Origin: Sphingomonadales bacterium 12-68-11
GTDB taxonomy: Bacteria > Pseudomonadota > Alphaproteobacteria > Sphingomonadales > Sphingomonadaceae
Reading direction: 5' to 3'
NCBI GenBank assembly: GCA_002279825.1
Contig: NCCV01000003.1
Span: 1,108,032 to 1,172,031, forward strand
Length of the DNA: 64,000 bases
This document shows positions 30,507 through 39,164 of the stretch, piece after piece (positions within the stretch are counted from its first letter, which is position 1; each line of letters begins with the position of its first letter). A program made the translations under genes and the position numbers. The notes below the pieces were generated by a model, which worked only from the letters and a program-made list of their open reading frames with translations, searched no databases and had not been told where the DNA came from.

Positions 30507-31262
30507 TCAGGCGAAACGCAGGGCGCCCGCTTCGGCCTGGCCCTTGCGGCGGCGCATCGCGCCACCGATCACGCCGAAGCCGATAATCATCATCGCCCAG
30601 GTGGCCGGTTCCGGCACCGCGGTCGCCGTGAACTTCACGCCCTGAAGCTTGAAGGCGTCGGTCGACGAGTTGGCCGGGAAAAGCGCCGAGACGATCCAGG
30701 TGTTGGCGTAGACATTCGCCGGCGTGCCGATGTTCCGGTAGCCGTCGAGGTTGTTGACCTTATTGTCAAAGGTGTTCGGCAACGCGCTCGCCACGGTCGA
30801 CCAGGCCGCATTGTCCCAGCTCGGCTTCACACCGTAAGTGGTGGTGCCGTAGCGGATCGACACGTCGGTATCGCCATACGCATCGAGGGTAAGGCCATAG
30901 AGGTTCACCGCCCTGTCGAACTGCAACAGGACGAAATCGACCTGGCCACTGTTGTCGATGGTGTGCGTGTTGTTGGCGCCGGTTCCTTCAGCATCGGTAG
31001 TGACGCCGATGAAGCCGTTGCTATTGGGATTCCCGTACATACCAAGCCAGGCATCGCCGACAGAGTTGCCGTTCGAGATCGTCCACGCAGAAGCCTGCAC
31101 GTTAACCCCGCCGCCAGAAAAGGTCCGGACGTTGCCGGCCGGTTCATCGGTGTCGCCGAGCTTGGCCTGACCGGTGGTGCTGAACAGCAGCTCGGCGGCA
31201 TGCGCCGGAGCGGTAAGCGACAAAACAGCCGCTGCCGACACGCTGAGTGCAAGTTTCTTCAT
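30507..31262 (-). CDS. PEP-CTERM sorting-domain protein, secreted
   Basis: 251 aa from the ATG at 31262, with GGGGGA 3 bases upstream. Signal peptide MKKLALSVSAAAVLSLTAPA, probably cut after AHA. The mature part is a beta-rich Asn/Thr/Gly-rich domain without a named fold. The C terminus is a full PEP-CTERM signal: PEPATWAMMIIGFGVIGG followed by the Arg-rich stop AMRRRKG. Such proteins are cut by exosortase in the envelope, usually with exopolysaccharide. No exosortase gene is in the window. GC is somewhat below that of its neighbours. Confidence 0.92.
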   Translation of the reverse strand: MKKLALSVSAAAVLSLTAPAHAAELLFSTTGQAKLGDTDEPAGNVRTFSGGGVNVQASAWTISNGNSVGDAWLGMYGNPNSNGFIGVTTDAEGTGANNTHTIDNSGQVDFVLLQFDRAVNLYGLTLDAYGDTDVSIRYGTTTYGVKPSWDNAAWSTVASALPNTFDNKVNNLDGYRNIGTPANVYANTWIVSALFPANSSTDAFKLQGVKFTATAVPEPATWAMMIIGFGVIGGAMRRRKGQAEAGALRFA

Positions 31263-31284
31263 AATTCCCCCTGGAACGATCCCA

Positions 31285-31313
31285 TAGTTAACCCTTGCGG
31301 GTGATTCGGTAAA
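31285..31313 (-). promoter_or_regulatory. Probable PEP-CTERM gene promoter
   Basis: On the minus strand TTTACC (31308-31313) and TAACTA (31285-31290) are separated by exactly 17 bases, 23 bases before the start codon. The match to sigma-70 boxes is moderate. Confidence 0.4.
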
Positions 31314-31342
31314 CCTTTGTTGGGTGGTGCAGTACGTTTTTT

Positions 31343-31361
31343 TCCGCATGTGCGAAGCGGA
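31343..31361. promoter_or_regulatory. TCCGC-GCGGA inverted repeat with CGCATGTGCG core
   Basis: TCCGC (31343-31347) and GCGGA (31357-31361) enclose ATGTGCGAA; the palindrome CGCATGTGCG is at 31345-31354. A similar arrangement (TCCGC...GTGCGAGCGGATTT) lies upstream of scoA at 10984-11014. It lies 80 bases upstream of the PEP-CTERM start and 100 upstream of trmB, so it could act on either. Confidence 0.35.
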
Positions 31362-31463
31362 TTTGCGGCGGCGTGTCATTTCAAGACGGTTTTGGGCCTT
31401 AAGAGGCGATTCGGGCGGGTTCGCGGTGGCAATCCCGGCGCCGGATGCTAGCGGGCGGCGGCC

Positions 31464-32210
31464 ATGACCGCGCACAAACCCGGCGACCCGACCACGCTCA
31501 ACCGCCTCTACGGCCGCGCCAAGGGCAAGGCGCTGCGCGCCGGGCAGCAGGCGCTGGTCGAGGGGCTGCTGCCGCGGATCGCGGTGCCCGCCGAGGGACC
31601 CGTCACCGCCGAGCGGCTGTTCGGGCGCGATTGCCCGCTGCACTTCGAGATCGGCTTCGGCGGCGGCGAGCATCTGGCGGCGCGCGCCGACCTGCTGCCC
31701 GACCACGGCTTCATCGGCTGCGAGCCCTTCGTCAACGGCGTCGCGCAGGCGCTGACCCACGTCAGCGGAGACAACGGCGCGCATCCGCCGCTCGGCAATG
31801 TCCGCCTCCATCACGGCGACGCGCTCCAGGTGCTCGCGCGCGTGCCCGACGCCGCGCTGGCCTTCGTCTATCTGCTGCACCCCGATCCCTGGCCCAAGGC
31901 GCGCCACGCCAAGCGGCGCATGATCAACGACGGGCCGGTCCGCCTGATCGCCGCCAAGCTGAAGCCGGGCGGCGAGTTCCGCTTCGGCACCGATCACCCG
32001 GTCTACCTGCGCCACGCGCTGATGGTGATGCGGCGCCATGCGGGCCTGTTCGAATGGCAAGTCGAAGGCCCGCAGGACTGGCAGCACCGCCCCGGCGGCT
32101 GGCCCGAGACCCGCTACGAGGCCAAGGCCCGCCGCGACGGACACGAGGTGTGGTACTTCCGGTTCCGGCGCAGCGCGCGGCGGGCTGAGGACGATGCCTC
32201 ACCGGAGTAA
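31464..32210 (+). CDS. trmB: tRNA (guanine-N7-)-methyltransferase
   Basis: 248 aa. The SAM-binding motif is LHFEIGFGGGEHLAARA; the conserved signature LLHPDPWPKARHAKRRMIND is the family hallmark, followed by LKPGGEFRFGTDHPVYLRH. It methylates G46 in the tRNA variable loop using SAM. The ribosome site is a weak GGCGG. It stands alone and diverges from the PEP-CTERM gene. Confidence 0.96.
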   Translation: MTAHKPGDPTTLNRLYGRAKGKALRAGQQALVEGLLPRIAVPAEGPVTAERLFGRDCPLHFEIGFGGGEHLAARADLLPDHGFIGCEPFVNGVAQALTHVSGDNGAHPPLGNVRLHHGDALQVLARVPDAALAFVYLLHPDPWPKARHAKRRMINDGPVRLIAAKLKPGGEFRFGTDHPVYLRHALMVMRRHAGLFEWQVEGPQDWQHRPGGWPETRYEAKARRDGHEVWYFRFRRSARRAEDDASPE

Positions 32211-32335
32211 CATGGCCGCCGCAGATAAGCCGCAATTGGCCGGAATAGGCTCCCTTCGCCGCCAGAGTGATTCTCTATCTTTTTGGTTGAGAAGGCGTGC
32301 GGTAGCGGGTCGTGTCCGCAAAGGGGGCTTGCCGT

Positions 32336-33118
32336 ATGAATTGGGCCGACATCGACCTTGCTGCGCTGATGCCGTTCGTTGCCGTCGGCTTCGCCGCGCA
32401 GCTCGTGGATGGTGCGCTTGGCATGGCGTTCGGGGTAATCTCCAGCACGCTCCTGATCAGCGTGATGGGCGTGCCACCGGCAACCGCGTCCGCCGGAGTG
32501 CACATCGTCGAGAGTTTCACCACCGGGGTTTCGGGGCTGAGCCACGCGCTTCATCGCAACATCAACTGGAAGTTGTTCCTGCGCCTGCTGATCCCGGGGA
32601 TCATCGGCGGGGCGCTGGGCGCCTACGTGCTGACCTCGCTCGACGCATCGGTGACGCGGCCGTTCGTGATGGCTTACCTGACCGGCATCGGGCTCTACCT
32701 GATCTACCGCGGGGCGGGACTTCCGCTCCACCCGCGCGAACCCAAAATCGTCGAGCCGCTCGGTCTCGCCGGCGGCTTTCTCGATGCGGCCGGGGGCGGC
32801 GGATGGGGGCCGGTGGTGACCAGCAACCTGATCGTCCAGGGCTCTCCGCCGCGCCAGACGATCGGCACGGTCAACGCGACCGAGTTCTTCCTGACAGTGA
32901 CGATCTCCGCCTCGTTCCTGTTCCACCTCGGCCTGGAGGGGTTCGACAGCGCCTTTATCCACCCGGTGCTGGGCCTGCTGATCGGCGGGGTGATCGCGGC
33001 GCCGTTCGGGGCAGTGGTTGCCAAGCGGGTGCCCGCGCGCGCCCTGCTGCTGATGGTCGGCGTGGTGCTGACGATCACCAGTGCCTACGGCGTGGCCAGC
33101 GCCCTGGACTGGATCTGA
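32336..33118 (+). CDS. TauE/SafE family membrane transporter
   Basis: 260 aa, from the ATG at 32336 with AAGGGGG upstream. Two repeated hydrophobic halves: GFAAQLVDGALGMAFGVISS early and GGFLDAAGGGGWGPVVTSNL in the second half, the paired Gly-rich motifs of the family. Members export sulfite or organosulfonates. The specific substrate is unknown. A more distant relative in the sulfide cluster lies at 51885-52667. Confidence 0.9.
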   Translation: MNWADIDLAALMPFVAVGFAAQLVDGALGMAFGVISSTLLISVMGVPPATASAGVHIVESFTTGVSGLSHALHRNINWKLFLRLLIPGIIGGALGAYVLTSLDASVTRPFVMAYLTGIGLYLIYRGAGLPLHPREPKIVEPLGLAGGFLDAAGGGGWGPVVTSNLIVQGSPPRQTIGTVNATEFFLTVTISASFLFHLGLEGFDSAFIHPVLGLLIGGVIAAPFGAVVAKRVPARALLLMVGVVLTITSAYGVASALDWI

Positions 33119-33149
33119 TGCCAGCCTGCTAGGCTTGCGGGCGCGGGCG

Positions 33150-35414
33150 TCATCCCACCACGCCCGCGCTCGACAGCACCGCCAGCGTCAGCAGGTCGGG
33201 CGCGTTCGAGGTCATGGCCGCGATCTGCACCGGCTTCTCCATGCCGATCAGCATCGGGCCGATCGTGGCGTTGCCGCCCAGTTCGCGCAGCAGCTTGGCC
33301 GACAGGTTGGCGGATTGCAGCCCGGGCATGACCAGCACGTTGGCGGGCGCCGAGAGGCGGCTGAACGGATAGAGCGCCATGACTTTCGGGTTGAGCGCCG
33401 CATCGGGCGCCATTTCGCCTTCGTATTCGAAGTCGGCCTGTTCCGCGTCGAGGATATGCACGGCGTCGCGGATGCCTTCGAGCCAGCGGCCCGGCGGGTT
33501 GCCAAAAGTCGAATAGGACAGGAACGCGACGCGCGGCTCATGCCCGAGCCGGCGCGCCACGGCCGCGGTCTCCTTGGCGATATGCGCCAGGTCTTGCGCG
33601 CTCGGCCGTTCGTTGATGGTCGTGTCGGCGAGGAACACGGTGTAGTTCTTGCCGATCATCATGTGGACGCCGAATGCCACTTGGCCCTCACGCGGGCCGA
33701 GCACCAGGCTGACTTCGCGCATGGTCTGCGCGAACGGCCGGGTGACGCCCGAGATCATGGCATCGCCGTGGCCGAGCGCGACCAGCAGCGAGGCGAACAC
33801 GTTGCGGTCCTGGTTGACGATGCGGCGCACGTCGCGCTCGGTATAGCCGCGCCGCTGCAGCCGGTCGTAGAGATAATCGACCATGGCCGGCACCAAAGCG
33901 CTGTCGGCCGAATTCTGGATTTCGAACCGCAGGGGATCGGACACGCCGAGTTCGGCCAGCTTGTCGCGCACCGGCTGGGTGCGGCCGACCAGCACCGGAG
34001 TGCCGTAGCCGAATTCGCGGAACTGGATCGCCGCGCGCAGCACCACTTCTTCCTCGGCTTCGGCGAAGACCACGCGCTTGGGGTGCTTCTGCGCCTCCTC
34101 GTAGACGCTGGTCAGGACCGAAGTGGTCGGGTTGAGCCGGGCCTTGAGGCGGGTGCGGTAGGCCTCGAAGTCCTCGATCGGCTTGCGCGCGACGCCGCTA
34201 TCCATCGCCGCCTTGGCGACGGCGGCGGACACGCGTTCGATCAGCCGCGGGTCGAACGGCGCGGGAATGATGTATTCGGTACCGAACTGATGGTTGCGAC
34301 CGTAAGCGGCGGTGACTTCCTCGGGCACCTGCTCGCGCGCGAGTTCGGCGATGGCCCGCGCCGCGGCGATCTTCATCTCCTCGTTGATCGCGGTCGCCTG
34401 CACATCGAGCGCGCCACGGAAGATGAACGGGAAGCCGAGCACGTTGTTGACCTGGTTCGGGAAGTCCGAGCGGCCGGTGGCGATGATCGCGTCCGGCCGG
34501 ATCGCCTTGGCCTCGTCGGGGCGGATCTCGGGCACCGGGTTGGCCATCGCGAAGATGATCGGCCGTTCGGCCATCTTGGCGACCCATTCGGGCTTGAGCG
34601 CGCCGGCCGCCGACAGGCCGAGGAAGATGTCGGCGCCGACGAGCGCCTCTTCCAGCGTGCGCGCGTCGGTGTCGATCGCGTGCGCACTCTTCCATTGGTC
34701 CATGCCGGCTTCGCGCCCGCGGTAGATCACGCCCGAACGGTCGCACATCGTGACGTTGCCGTGGGGCACGCCCATCGCCTTGATCAGCGCGGTGCAGGCG
34801 ATGGCGGCGGCACCCGCGCCGTTGACCACCACGCGCACGTCCCTGAAGTCGCGGCCGGTCAGCAGGCAAGCGTTGATCAGCCCCGCGGCGGTGATGATCG
34901 CGGTGCCGTGCTGGTCGTCGTGCATGACCGGGATCTTCATCCGCTCGCGCAGGGCCTGCTCGATGATGAAGCACTCGGGCGCCTTGATGTCCTCGAGGTT
35001 GATGCCCCCAAACGTCGGCTCCATCAGCGCAACCGCGTTGACGAAGGCCTCAGGGTCCTCGGTGTCGAGTTCGATGTCGATCGAATCGACGTCGGCGAAG
35101 CGCTTGAACAGCACCGCCTTGCCTTCCATCACCGGCTTCGAGGCGAGCGCGCCGAGATTGCCGAGGCCGAGGATCGCGGTGCCGTTGGAGATCACCGCGA
35201 CGAGATTGCCCCGCGCGGTGTAGCGCGCGGCGGCGCTGGGATCGGCGGCGATCGCCTCGACTGGGGCCGCGACGCCGGGGGAATAGGCCAGGCTCAGGTC
35301 ACGCTGGGTCGCCATCGGCTTGCTGGCGACGATCTCCAGCTTACCCGGGCGGATGGTCTCGTGATAGAACAGCGCTTCACGCGCGGTGAAGGCGTCGGTG
35401 GTCTCGTCGGCCAA
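33150..35414 (-). CDS. maeB: NADP-dependent malic enzyme with phosphotransacetylase-like C-terminal domain
   Basis: 754 aa from a TTG at 35414, with GGGAG 8 bases upstream. The malic domain (about 1-430) has AYSPGVAAPVEAI, the catalytic/metal segment VMHDDQHGTAII and the NADP-binding VVVNGAGAAAIACTALI. The C-terminal ~320 residues resemble phosphotransacetylase, the MaeB hybrid form; this part is usually regulatory rather than catalytic. It turns malate into pyruvate with NADPH. It is monocistronic. Confidence 0.96.
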   Translation of the reverse strand: MADETTDAFTAREALFYHETIRPGKLEIVASKPMATQRDLSLAYSPGVAAPVEAIAADPSAAARYTARGNLVAVISNGTAILGLGNLGALASKPVMEGKAVLFKRFADVDSIDIELDTEDPEAFVNAVALMEPTFGGINLEDIKAPECFIIEQALRERMKIPVMHDDQHGTAIITAAGLINACLLTGRDFRDVRVVVNGAGAAAIACTALIKAMGVPHGNVTMCDRSGVIYRGREAGMDQWKSAHAIDTDARTLEEALVGADIFLGLSAAGALKPEWVAKMAERPIIFAMANPVPEIRPDEAKAIRPDAIIATGRSDFPNQVNNVLGFPFIFRGALDVQATAINEEMKIAAARAIAELAREQVPEEVTAAYGRNHQFGTEYIIPAPFDPRLIERVSAAVAKAAMDSGVARKPIEDFEAYRTRLKARLNPTTSVLTSVYEEAQKHPKRVVFAEAEEEVVLRAAIQFREFGYGTPVLVGRTQPVRDKLAELGVSDPLRFEIQNSADSALVPAMVDYLYDRLQRRGYTERDVRRIVNQDRNVFASLLVALGHGDAMISGVTRPFAQTMREVSLVLGPREGQVAFGVHMMIGKNYTVFLADTTINERPSAQDLAHIAKETAAVARRLGHEPRVAFLSYSTFGNPPGRWLEGIRDAVHILDAEQADFEYEGEMAPDAALNPKVMALYPFSRLSAPANVLVMPGLQSANLSAKLLRELGGNATIGPMLIGMEKPVQIAAMTSNAPDLLTLAVLSSAGVVG

Positions 35415-35472
35415 GCAAGCTCTCCCAAAGGCACCGTGTGCCTAGCGCGCGCTCGCTAGCGGCGAAAGCGCC

Positions 35473-36081
35473 TTATTCTTCCAGCTCGAGGTCCCAGTAC
35501 AACCAGTCGCGCCAGGTCTCGTGCAGGTAGTTGGGGGGGAAGCTCTTGCCGTGCTGCTGGAGCTGCCAACTGGTCGGCCGGATCGGGGGGACCAGTGGGT
35601 GCATCTGCGCCTGGCGGGGGGTGCGCCCGCCCTTCTTCATGTTGCACGGCGCGCAGGCGGTGAGGATGTTCTCCCAGGTGGTCTTGCCGCCCAGCCGGCG
35701 CGGGACGACGTGGTCGAACGTGAGGTGATGCGGATCGCCGCAGTACTGGCAGGCGAAGCGATCGCGCAGGAAAACGTTAAACCGGGTGAACGCGGGAAAC
35801 TCGCTCGGCTTGACGAATTGTCTGAGCGCGATGACCGAAGGGATCTTCATGTCGAGCGAGGGCGAATGGACCTGCCGTTCGTAGCTCGCCACGATGTCGA
35901 CCCGCTCGAGGAACACCGCCTTGATCGCGGTCTGCCACGGCCACAGGCTGAGCGGGTAATAGGACAGCGGCGTATAGTCGGCGTTGAGAACGAGCGCGGG
36001 GCAGTTCTCGAGCCTTCGTACCGGGTCTTCCTCCGCGCTCTTGAAAGTCGCGGCGCGTTCGATCAGCTCGGCCTTGAACAC
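35473..36081 (-). CDS. HNH endonuclease
   Basis: 202 aa from a GTG at 36081, with GGGAGGA 10 bases upstream; an extension to 36186 is rejected. The HNH core is CQYCGDPHHLTFDHVVPRRL and ENILTACAPCNMKKGGRTP, with two CxxC zinc pairs and the central His. It begins with the conserved ALVLNADYTPLSYYPLSLWP. This type is widespread and conserved in alphaproteobacteria outside mobile elements; its physiological DNA target is unknown. It is divergent from gluQ. Confidence 0.92.
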   Translation of the reverse strand: MFKAELIERAATFKSAEEDPVRRLENCPALVLNADYTPLSYYPLSLWPWQTAIKAVFLERVDIVASYERQVHSPSLDMKIPSVIALRQFVKPSEFPAFTRFNVFLRDRFACQYCGDPHHLTFDHVVPRRLGGKTTWENILTACAPCNMKKGGRTPRQAQMHPLVPPIRPTSWQLQQHGKSFPPNYLHETWRDWLYWDLELEE

Positions 36082-36206
36082 CTGTCTGTGTCCTCCCTGA
36101 TGCGGGCGAGGGGAGCATTTGCGAACAAAAGCGTCAAGCCTGTTACAAAACCCAAATCCACAGCATTTTGGGCGAGTCGCAGGCACAGGGGCGGAGTCGG
36201 CGTGAC

Positions 36207-37058
36207 ATGATCGTGACCCGGTTTGCGCCTAGCCCGAACGGACTGTTGCACCTCGGCCACGCCTGGTCGGCGATCGTCTCGCACGATCTGGCACGCCTGC
36301 GCGGCGGGCGGTTCCTGCTGCGCATCGAGGACATCGACGGCGTGCGCTCGCGCCCCGAGCTGGCCGACGAAGCGCGCGCCGATCTCGCCTGGCTGGGGCT
36401 CGAATGGGATGCCGTGCCGGACCAGTCGCGGCGCCTGGCGTGTTACCGCGACGCCGCGGCCAGGCTGCGTGCGCAGGGGCTGCTCTATCCCTGCCGGTGC
36501 AGCCGGGCCGAGATTTTCAACGCCGCCCGCGAGAAGACATCCGACGGACCGCGCTACCCCGGCACCTGCCGCGGGGCCGACATCGATCCCGGCGGCGACG
36601 TTGCCTGGCGGCTCGATGTCGACGAAGCGCTGCGCCGCACCGGCCCGCTCACCTGGCACGACGAGATCGCCGGCGAGCAGGCGGCGCACCCCGAACTGGC
36701 GGGCGACGTGGTGCTGGTGCGCAAGGACCCGGCAACGCCCGCGAGCTATCATCTGGCGGTGACGCTCGACGATGCGGCGGACGGGGTCACGCTGGTCACC
36801 CGCGGCACCGACCTGTTCGCCGCCACCCATGTCCATCGTCTGCTCCAGGCCTTGCTCGACCTGCCGGTGCCGCGCTGGCACCACCACGCCCTCCTGCTCG
36901 ATGCGGATGGCCGCAAGCTCGCCAAGCGGCGCGGCTCGCCCTCGCTGTCCGAGCGGCGCCGAAACGGCGATGATGGCGAAGCGCTGGCGGCGGCACTGCG
37001 GCGCGGCCAGCTTCCCGCTGGCGTGACGCTGGGCGAACCCCTACATAGCGCGCCATGA
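36207..37058 (+). CDS. gluQ: Glutamyl-Q tRNA(Asp) synthetase
   Basis: 283 aa from the ATG at 36207. The class I HIGH-type motif is FAPSPNGLLHLGHAWSA and the KMSKS-like loop is KLAKRRGSPSL; the anticodon-binding domain of GluRS is absent, as expected for GluQ. It attaches glutamate to queuosine in tRNA(Asp). The queuosine gene queC lies at 57 kb. The stop overlaps the next gene (ATGA). Confidence 0.93.
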   Translation: MIVTRFAPSPNGLLHLGHAWSAIVSHDLARLRGGRFLLRIEDIDGVRSRPELADEARADLAWLGLEWDAVPDQSRRLACYRDAAARLRAQGLLYPCRCSRAEIFNAAREKTSDGPRYPGTCRGADIDPGGDVAWRLDVDEALRRTGPLTWHDEIAGEQAAHPELAGDVVLVRKDPATPASYHLAVTLDDAADGVTLVTRGTDLFAATHVHRLLQALLDLPVPRWHHHALLLDADGRKLAKRRGSPSLSERRRNGDDGEALAAALRRGQLPAGVTLGEPLHSAP

Positions 37059-37282
37059 ACACTGTCCTCGTTATCGTTCTGATCCTCGCCATGGTCTGGG
37101 TCGTGGTCTCGCTGGTGCGCGGGATCGTCGCCTTCCTGCAGAGCACCAAGCTCGACCTCGAAAGCGACGGCGCCCGGGTCGAGCAAATGCAGCTGCGGCA
37201 GAACAAGGCGATGTTCGCGCGCATCAAGTACCAGGCGATCGCTGTCGCGATCGTCGCGGTGCTGCTGATGTTCAACCGCTGA
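37055..37282 (+). CDS. HIG1-domain twin transmembrane protein
   Basis: 75 aa overlapping the gluQ stop by 4 bases. Two hydrophobic helices (about 1-27 and 57-73) flank a short polar linker containing LQLRQNKAMFARIKYQAIAV-like sequence (QMQLRQNKAMFARIKYQ), the HIG1 signature. Bacterial members are small inner-membrane proteins linked to respiratory complexes. Coupling to gluQ is seen in this genome; any functional link is unknown. Confidence 0.85.
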   Translation: MNTVLVIVLILAMVWVVVSLVRGIVAFLQSTKLDLESDGARVEQMQLRQNKAMFARIKYQAIAVAIVAVLLMFNR

Positions 37283-37307
37283 CGTCCCGGCCGGTTCGGG
37301 ACGCCGC

Positions 37308-37877
37308 ATGGTCCGCCTGAACCGCATCTACACGCGCACCGGAGACGACGGCACGTCGGGGCTCGTCGATGGCTCGCGACGGGCCAAGCATGACCCCCGC
37401 TTCGAGGCGGTCGGCGCGGTCGACGAGGCCAACAGCGCGCTCGGCTGGGCGAGACTGGCGTTGGCGCCGGGCGACAATTTGTCCCACATCGGCCGCATCC
37501 AGAACGACTTGTTCGATCTCGGAGCCGACCTCGCTACGCCTGGCGAGGACTTCGCGCCTTCGGACATGGTGCTACGCATCGTGCCGGCGCAGGCGGACTG
37601 GATCGAAGCGCGGATCGACGCGCTGAACGAGACCCTCGAACCGCTCCAGAGCTTCATCCTGCCCGGCGGCAGCGAGGCGGCCGGGCGGGTCCACATCGCC
37701 CGTGCGGCCGTGCGCCGGGCCGAACGGGCGATGGTCGCGCTCGCCGTGGACGAACCAGTTAACCCGGCCGCGCTCGCCTACGTCAACCGGCTGTCCGATT
37801 ACTTGTTCGTGCTCGCCCGCGCGGTCAATGCGGCCGGCTCGGGCGACGTGTTGTGGCAGCCGGGCGCGAGCCGCTAG
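37308..37877 (+). CDS. pduO: Cob(I)alamin adenosyltransferase, PduO type
   Basis: 189 aa. The ATP-binding N terminus is IYTRTGDDGTSGLVDGSR; FEAVGAVDEANSALGWA and the C-terminal RRAERAMVALA are family signatures. It makes adenosylcobalamin from reduced cobalamin and ATP. No other cobalamin gene is in the window; adenosylcobalamin could serve methylmalonyl-CoA mutase or a ribonucleotide reductase elsewhere. It lies 54 bases before a 3-hydroxybutyryl-CoA dehydrogenase gene. Confidence 0.94.
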   Translation: MVRLNRIYTRTGDDGTSGLVDGSRRAKHDPRFEAVGAVDEANSALGWARLALAPGDNLSHIGRIQNDLFDLGADLATPGEDFAPSDMVLRIVPAQADWIEARIDALNETLEPLQSFILPGGSEAAGRVHIARAAVRRAERAMVALAVDEPVNPAALAYVNRLSDYLFVLARAVNAAGSGDVLWQPGASR

Positions 37878-37931
37878 TCTCGCCGGCCCGCAACCGCTAT
37901 CGCCCGTTGCAGGTGCGAAGGAGCGGGGCGG

Positions 37932-38813
37932 ATGGAGTCGGTTGGCGAGTCGATCGGGATCATCGGCGCGGGGCAGATGGGCGCGGGGATCGCGCAAGTC
38001 GCGGCCGCCAGCGGATACCGCGTGCTGCTGGCCGACCGCGAGCTGGCGATCGCCGAGAAGGCCAAGGCCGGCATCGCCAAGCGGCTTGAGCGAGCGGCCC
38101 AAAAAGGCACCCTGAGCCGCGAAGACGCGGGTGCCGCGCTCGGCCGCATCGAGCCTATCGCCGACTACGCCCCCATGGCCGACGTGGCCTTCATCATCGA
38201 GGCGGCGACCGAGCGCGAGGACATCAAGCGGCCGATCTTCGAGGCGGCGGGCAAGGTGCTGGCCCAGGATGCGATCCTCGCCAGCAACACCAGTTCGATC
38301 TCGATCACCCGCATGGCCGCCGGTACCGCCGATCCCGCGCGCTTCATCGGGCTGCACTTCTTCAACCCCGTGCCGTTGATGGCGCTGGTCGAAGTCATCC
38401 CCGGGCTCGCCACCGCGCCCGCGACCACCGAGCGTACCCGCGCCCTGGCCGAAGCGCTCGGCAAGCAGGTGGTGCTGAGCGGGGACGAACCCGGTTTCGT
38501 GGTCAACCGCATCCTGCTGCCGATGATCAACGAGGCCGCGTTCGTACTCGGCAGCGGCACCGCGCGGCTCGCGGACATCGACTTGGCTTGCCGGCTCGGG
38601 CTCAACCACCCGATGGGGCCGCTCGCGCTCGCCGACTTCATCGGGCTCGACACCTGCCTGGAGATCATGCGGGTGATCCACGCCGGAACCGGCGATCCCA
38701 AGTACCGGCCGGCGCCGCTGCTGACCCAGTACGTCGAGGCCGGGTGGCTCGGCCGCAAGACAGGGAAGGGCTTCTACGACTATACCGGCGAGGAACCGGT
38801 GCCGACACGCTGA
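37932..38813 (+). CDS. hbdA: 3-hydroxybutyryl-CoA dehydrogenase
   Basis: 293 aa, with AAGGAG 9 bases before the ATG. The NAD-binding motif is [18 protein letters not shown]; the catalytic His is in [20 protein letters not shown]; the signature [15 protein letters not shown] precedes the dimerisation domain. It interconverts 3-hydroxybutyryl-CoA and acetoacetyl-CoA. With the scoAB transferase near 11 kb it could channel acetoacetyl-CoA, but the genes are unlinked. Confidence 0.95.
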   Translation: MESVGESIGIIGAGQMGAGIAQVAAASGYRVLLADRELAIAEKAKAGIAKRLERAAQKGTLSREDAGAALGRIEPIADYAPMADVAFIIEAATEREDIKRPIFEAAGKVLAQDAILASNTSSISITRMAAGTADPARFIGLHFFNPVPLMALVEVIPGLATAPATTERTRALAEALGKQVVLSGDEPGFVVNRILLPMINEAAFVLGSGTARLADIDLACRLGLNHPMGPLALADFIGLDTCLEIMRVIHAGTGDPKYRPAPLLTQYVEAGWLGRKTGKGFYDYTGEEPVPTR

Positions 38814-38840
38814 CGTTGGGCGCTGCGAAGGAGAACTCCG

Positions 38841-39161
38841 ATGACCGACCGCACTCGCATTCCCGCCGAACAAGCACCCGAACTCCATAATGCCGAGCAG
38901 GACGACGAGGCCGAGCAGGCGGAGACGATCGCCGACGAGGCGCTGACAGGCGGGGCCCGCGACGCGAGCCCGCTCGACAGCGAGAAGGACGAGGACGACC
39001 TCGACAATCTGGACGACGATTCGACGCAGGACCTGATCGACAAGATGCGCGACATGGAACAGTCGGGCCGGATCGACATGGGCGCCTACCTGGGCGAACC
39101 GAACATGGACGACGAGGACGAGACTTACGGCGAAGGCCACGACCCCGACGAGGTCGAGTAG
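38841..39161 (+). CDS. Highly acidic hypothetical protein
   Basis: 106 aa, with GAAGGAGA before the ATG. Asp and Glu make up 38 of 106 residues, and the chain has no Cys or Trp. The segment STQDLIDKMRDMEQSGRIDM is a possible amphipathic helix; the C-terminal IDMGAYLGEPNMDDEDETYG looks conserved-like. No family is recognised. It is probably soluble and disordered. It follows hbdA by 27 bases and converges on mutS with a gap of 3 bases. Confidence 0.7.
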   Translation: MTDRTRIPAEQAPELHNAEQDDEAEQAETIADEALTGGARDASPLDSEKDEDDLDNLDDDSTQDLIDKMRDMEQSGRIDMGAYLGEPNMDDEDETYGEGHDPDEVE

Positions 39162-39164
39162 CCG

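Noticed and set aside
31321..31463. An N-terminal extension of the PEP-CTERM gene reaching 32144.
   Set aside because: It would run antisense through trmB; the signal peptide and ribosome site place the start at 31262.
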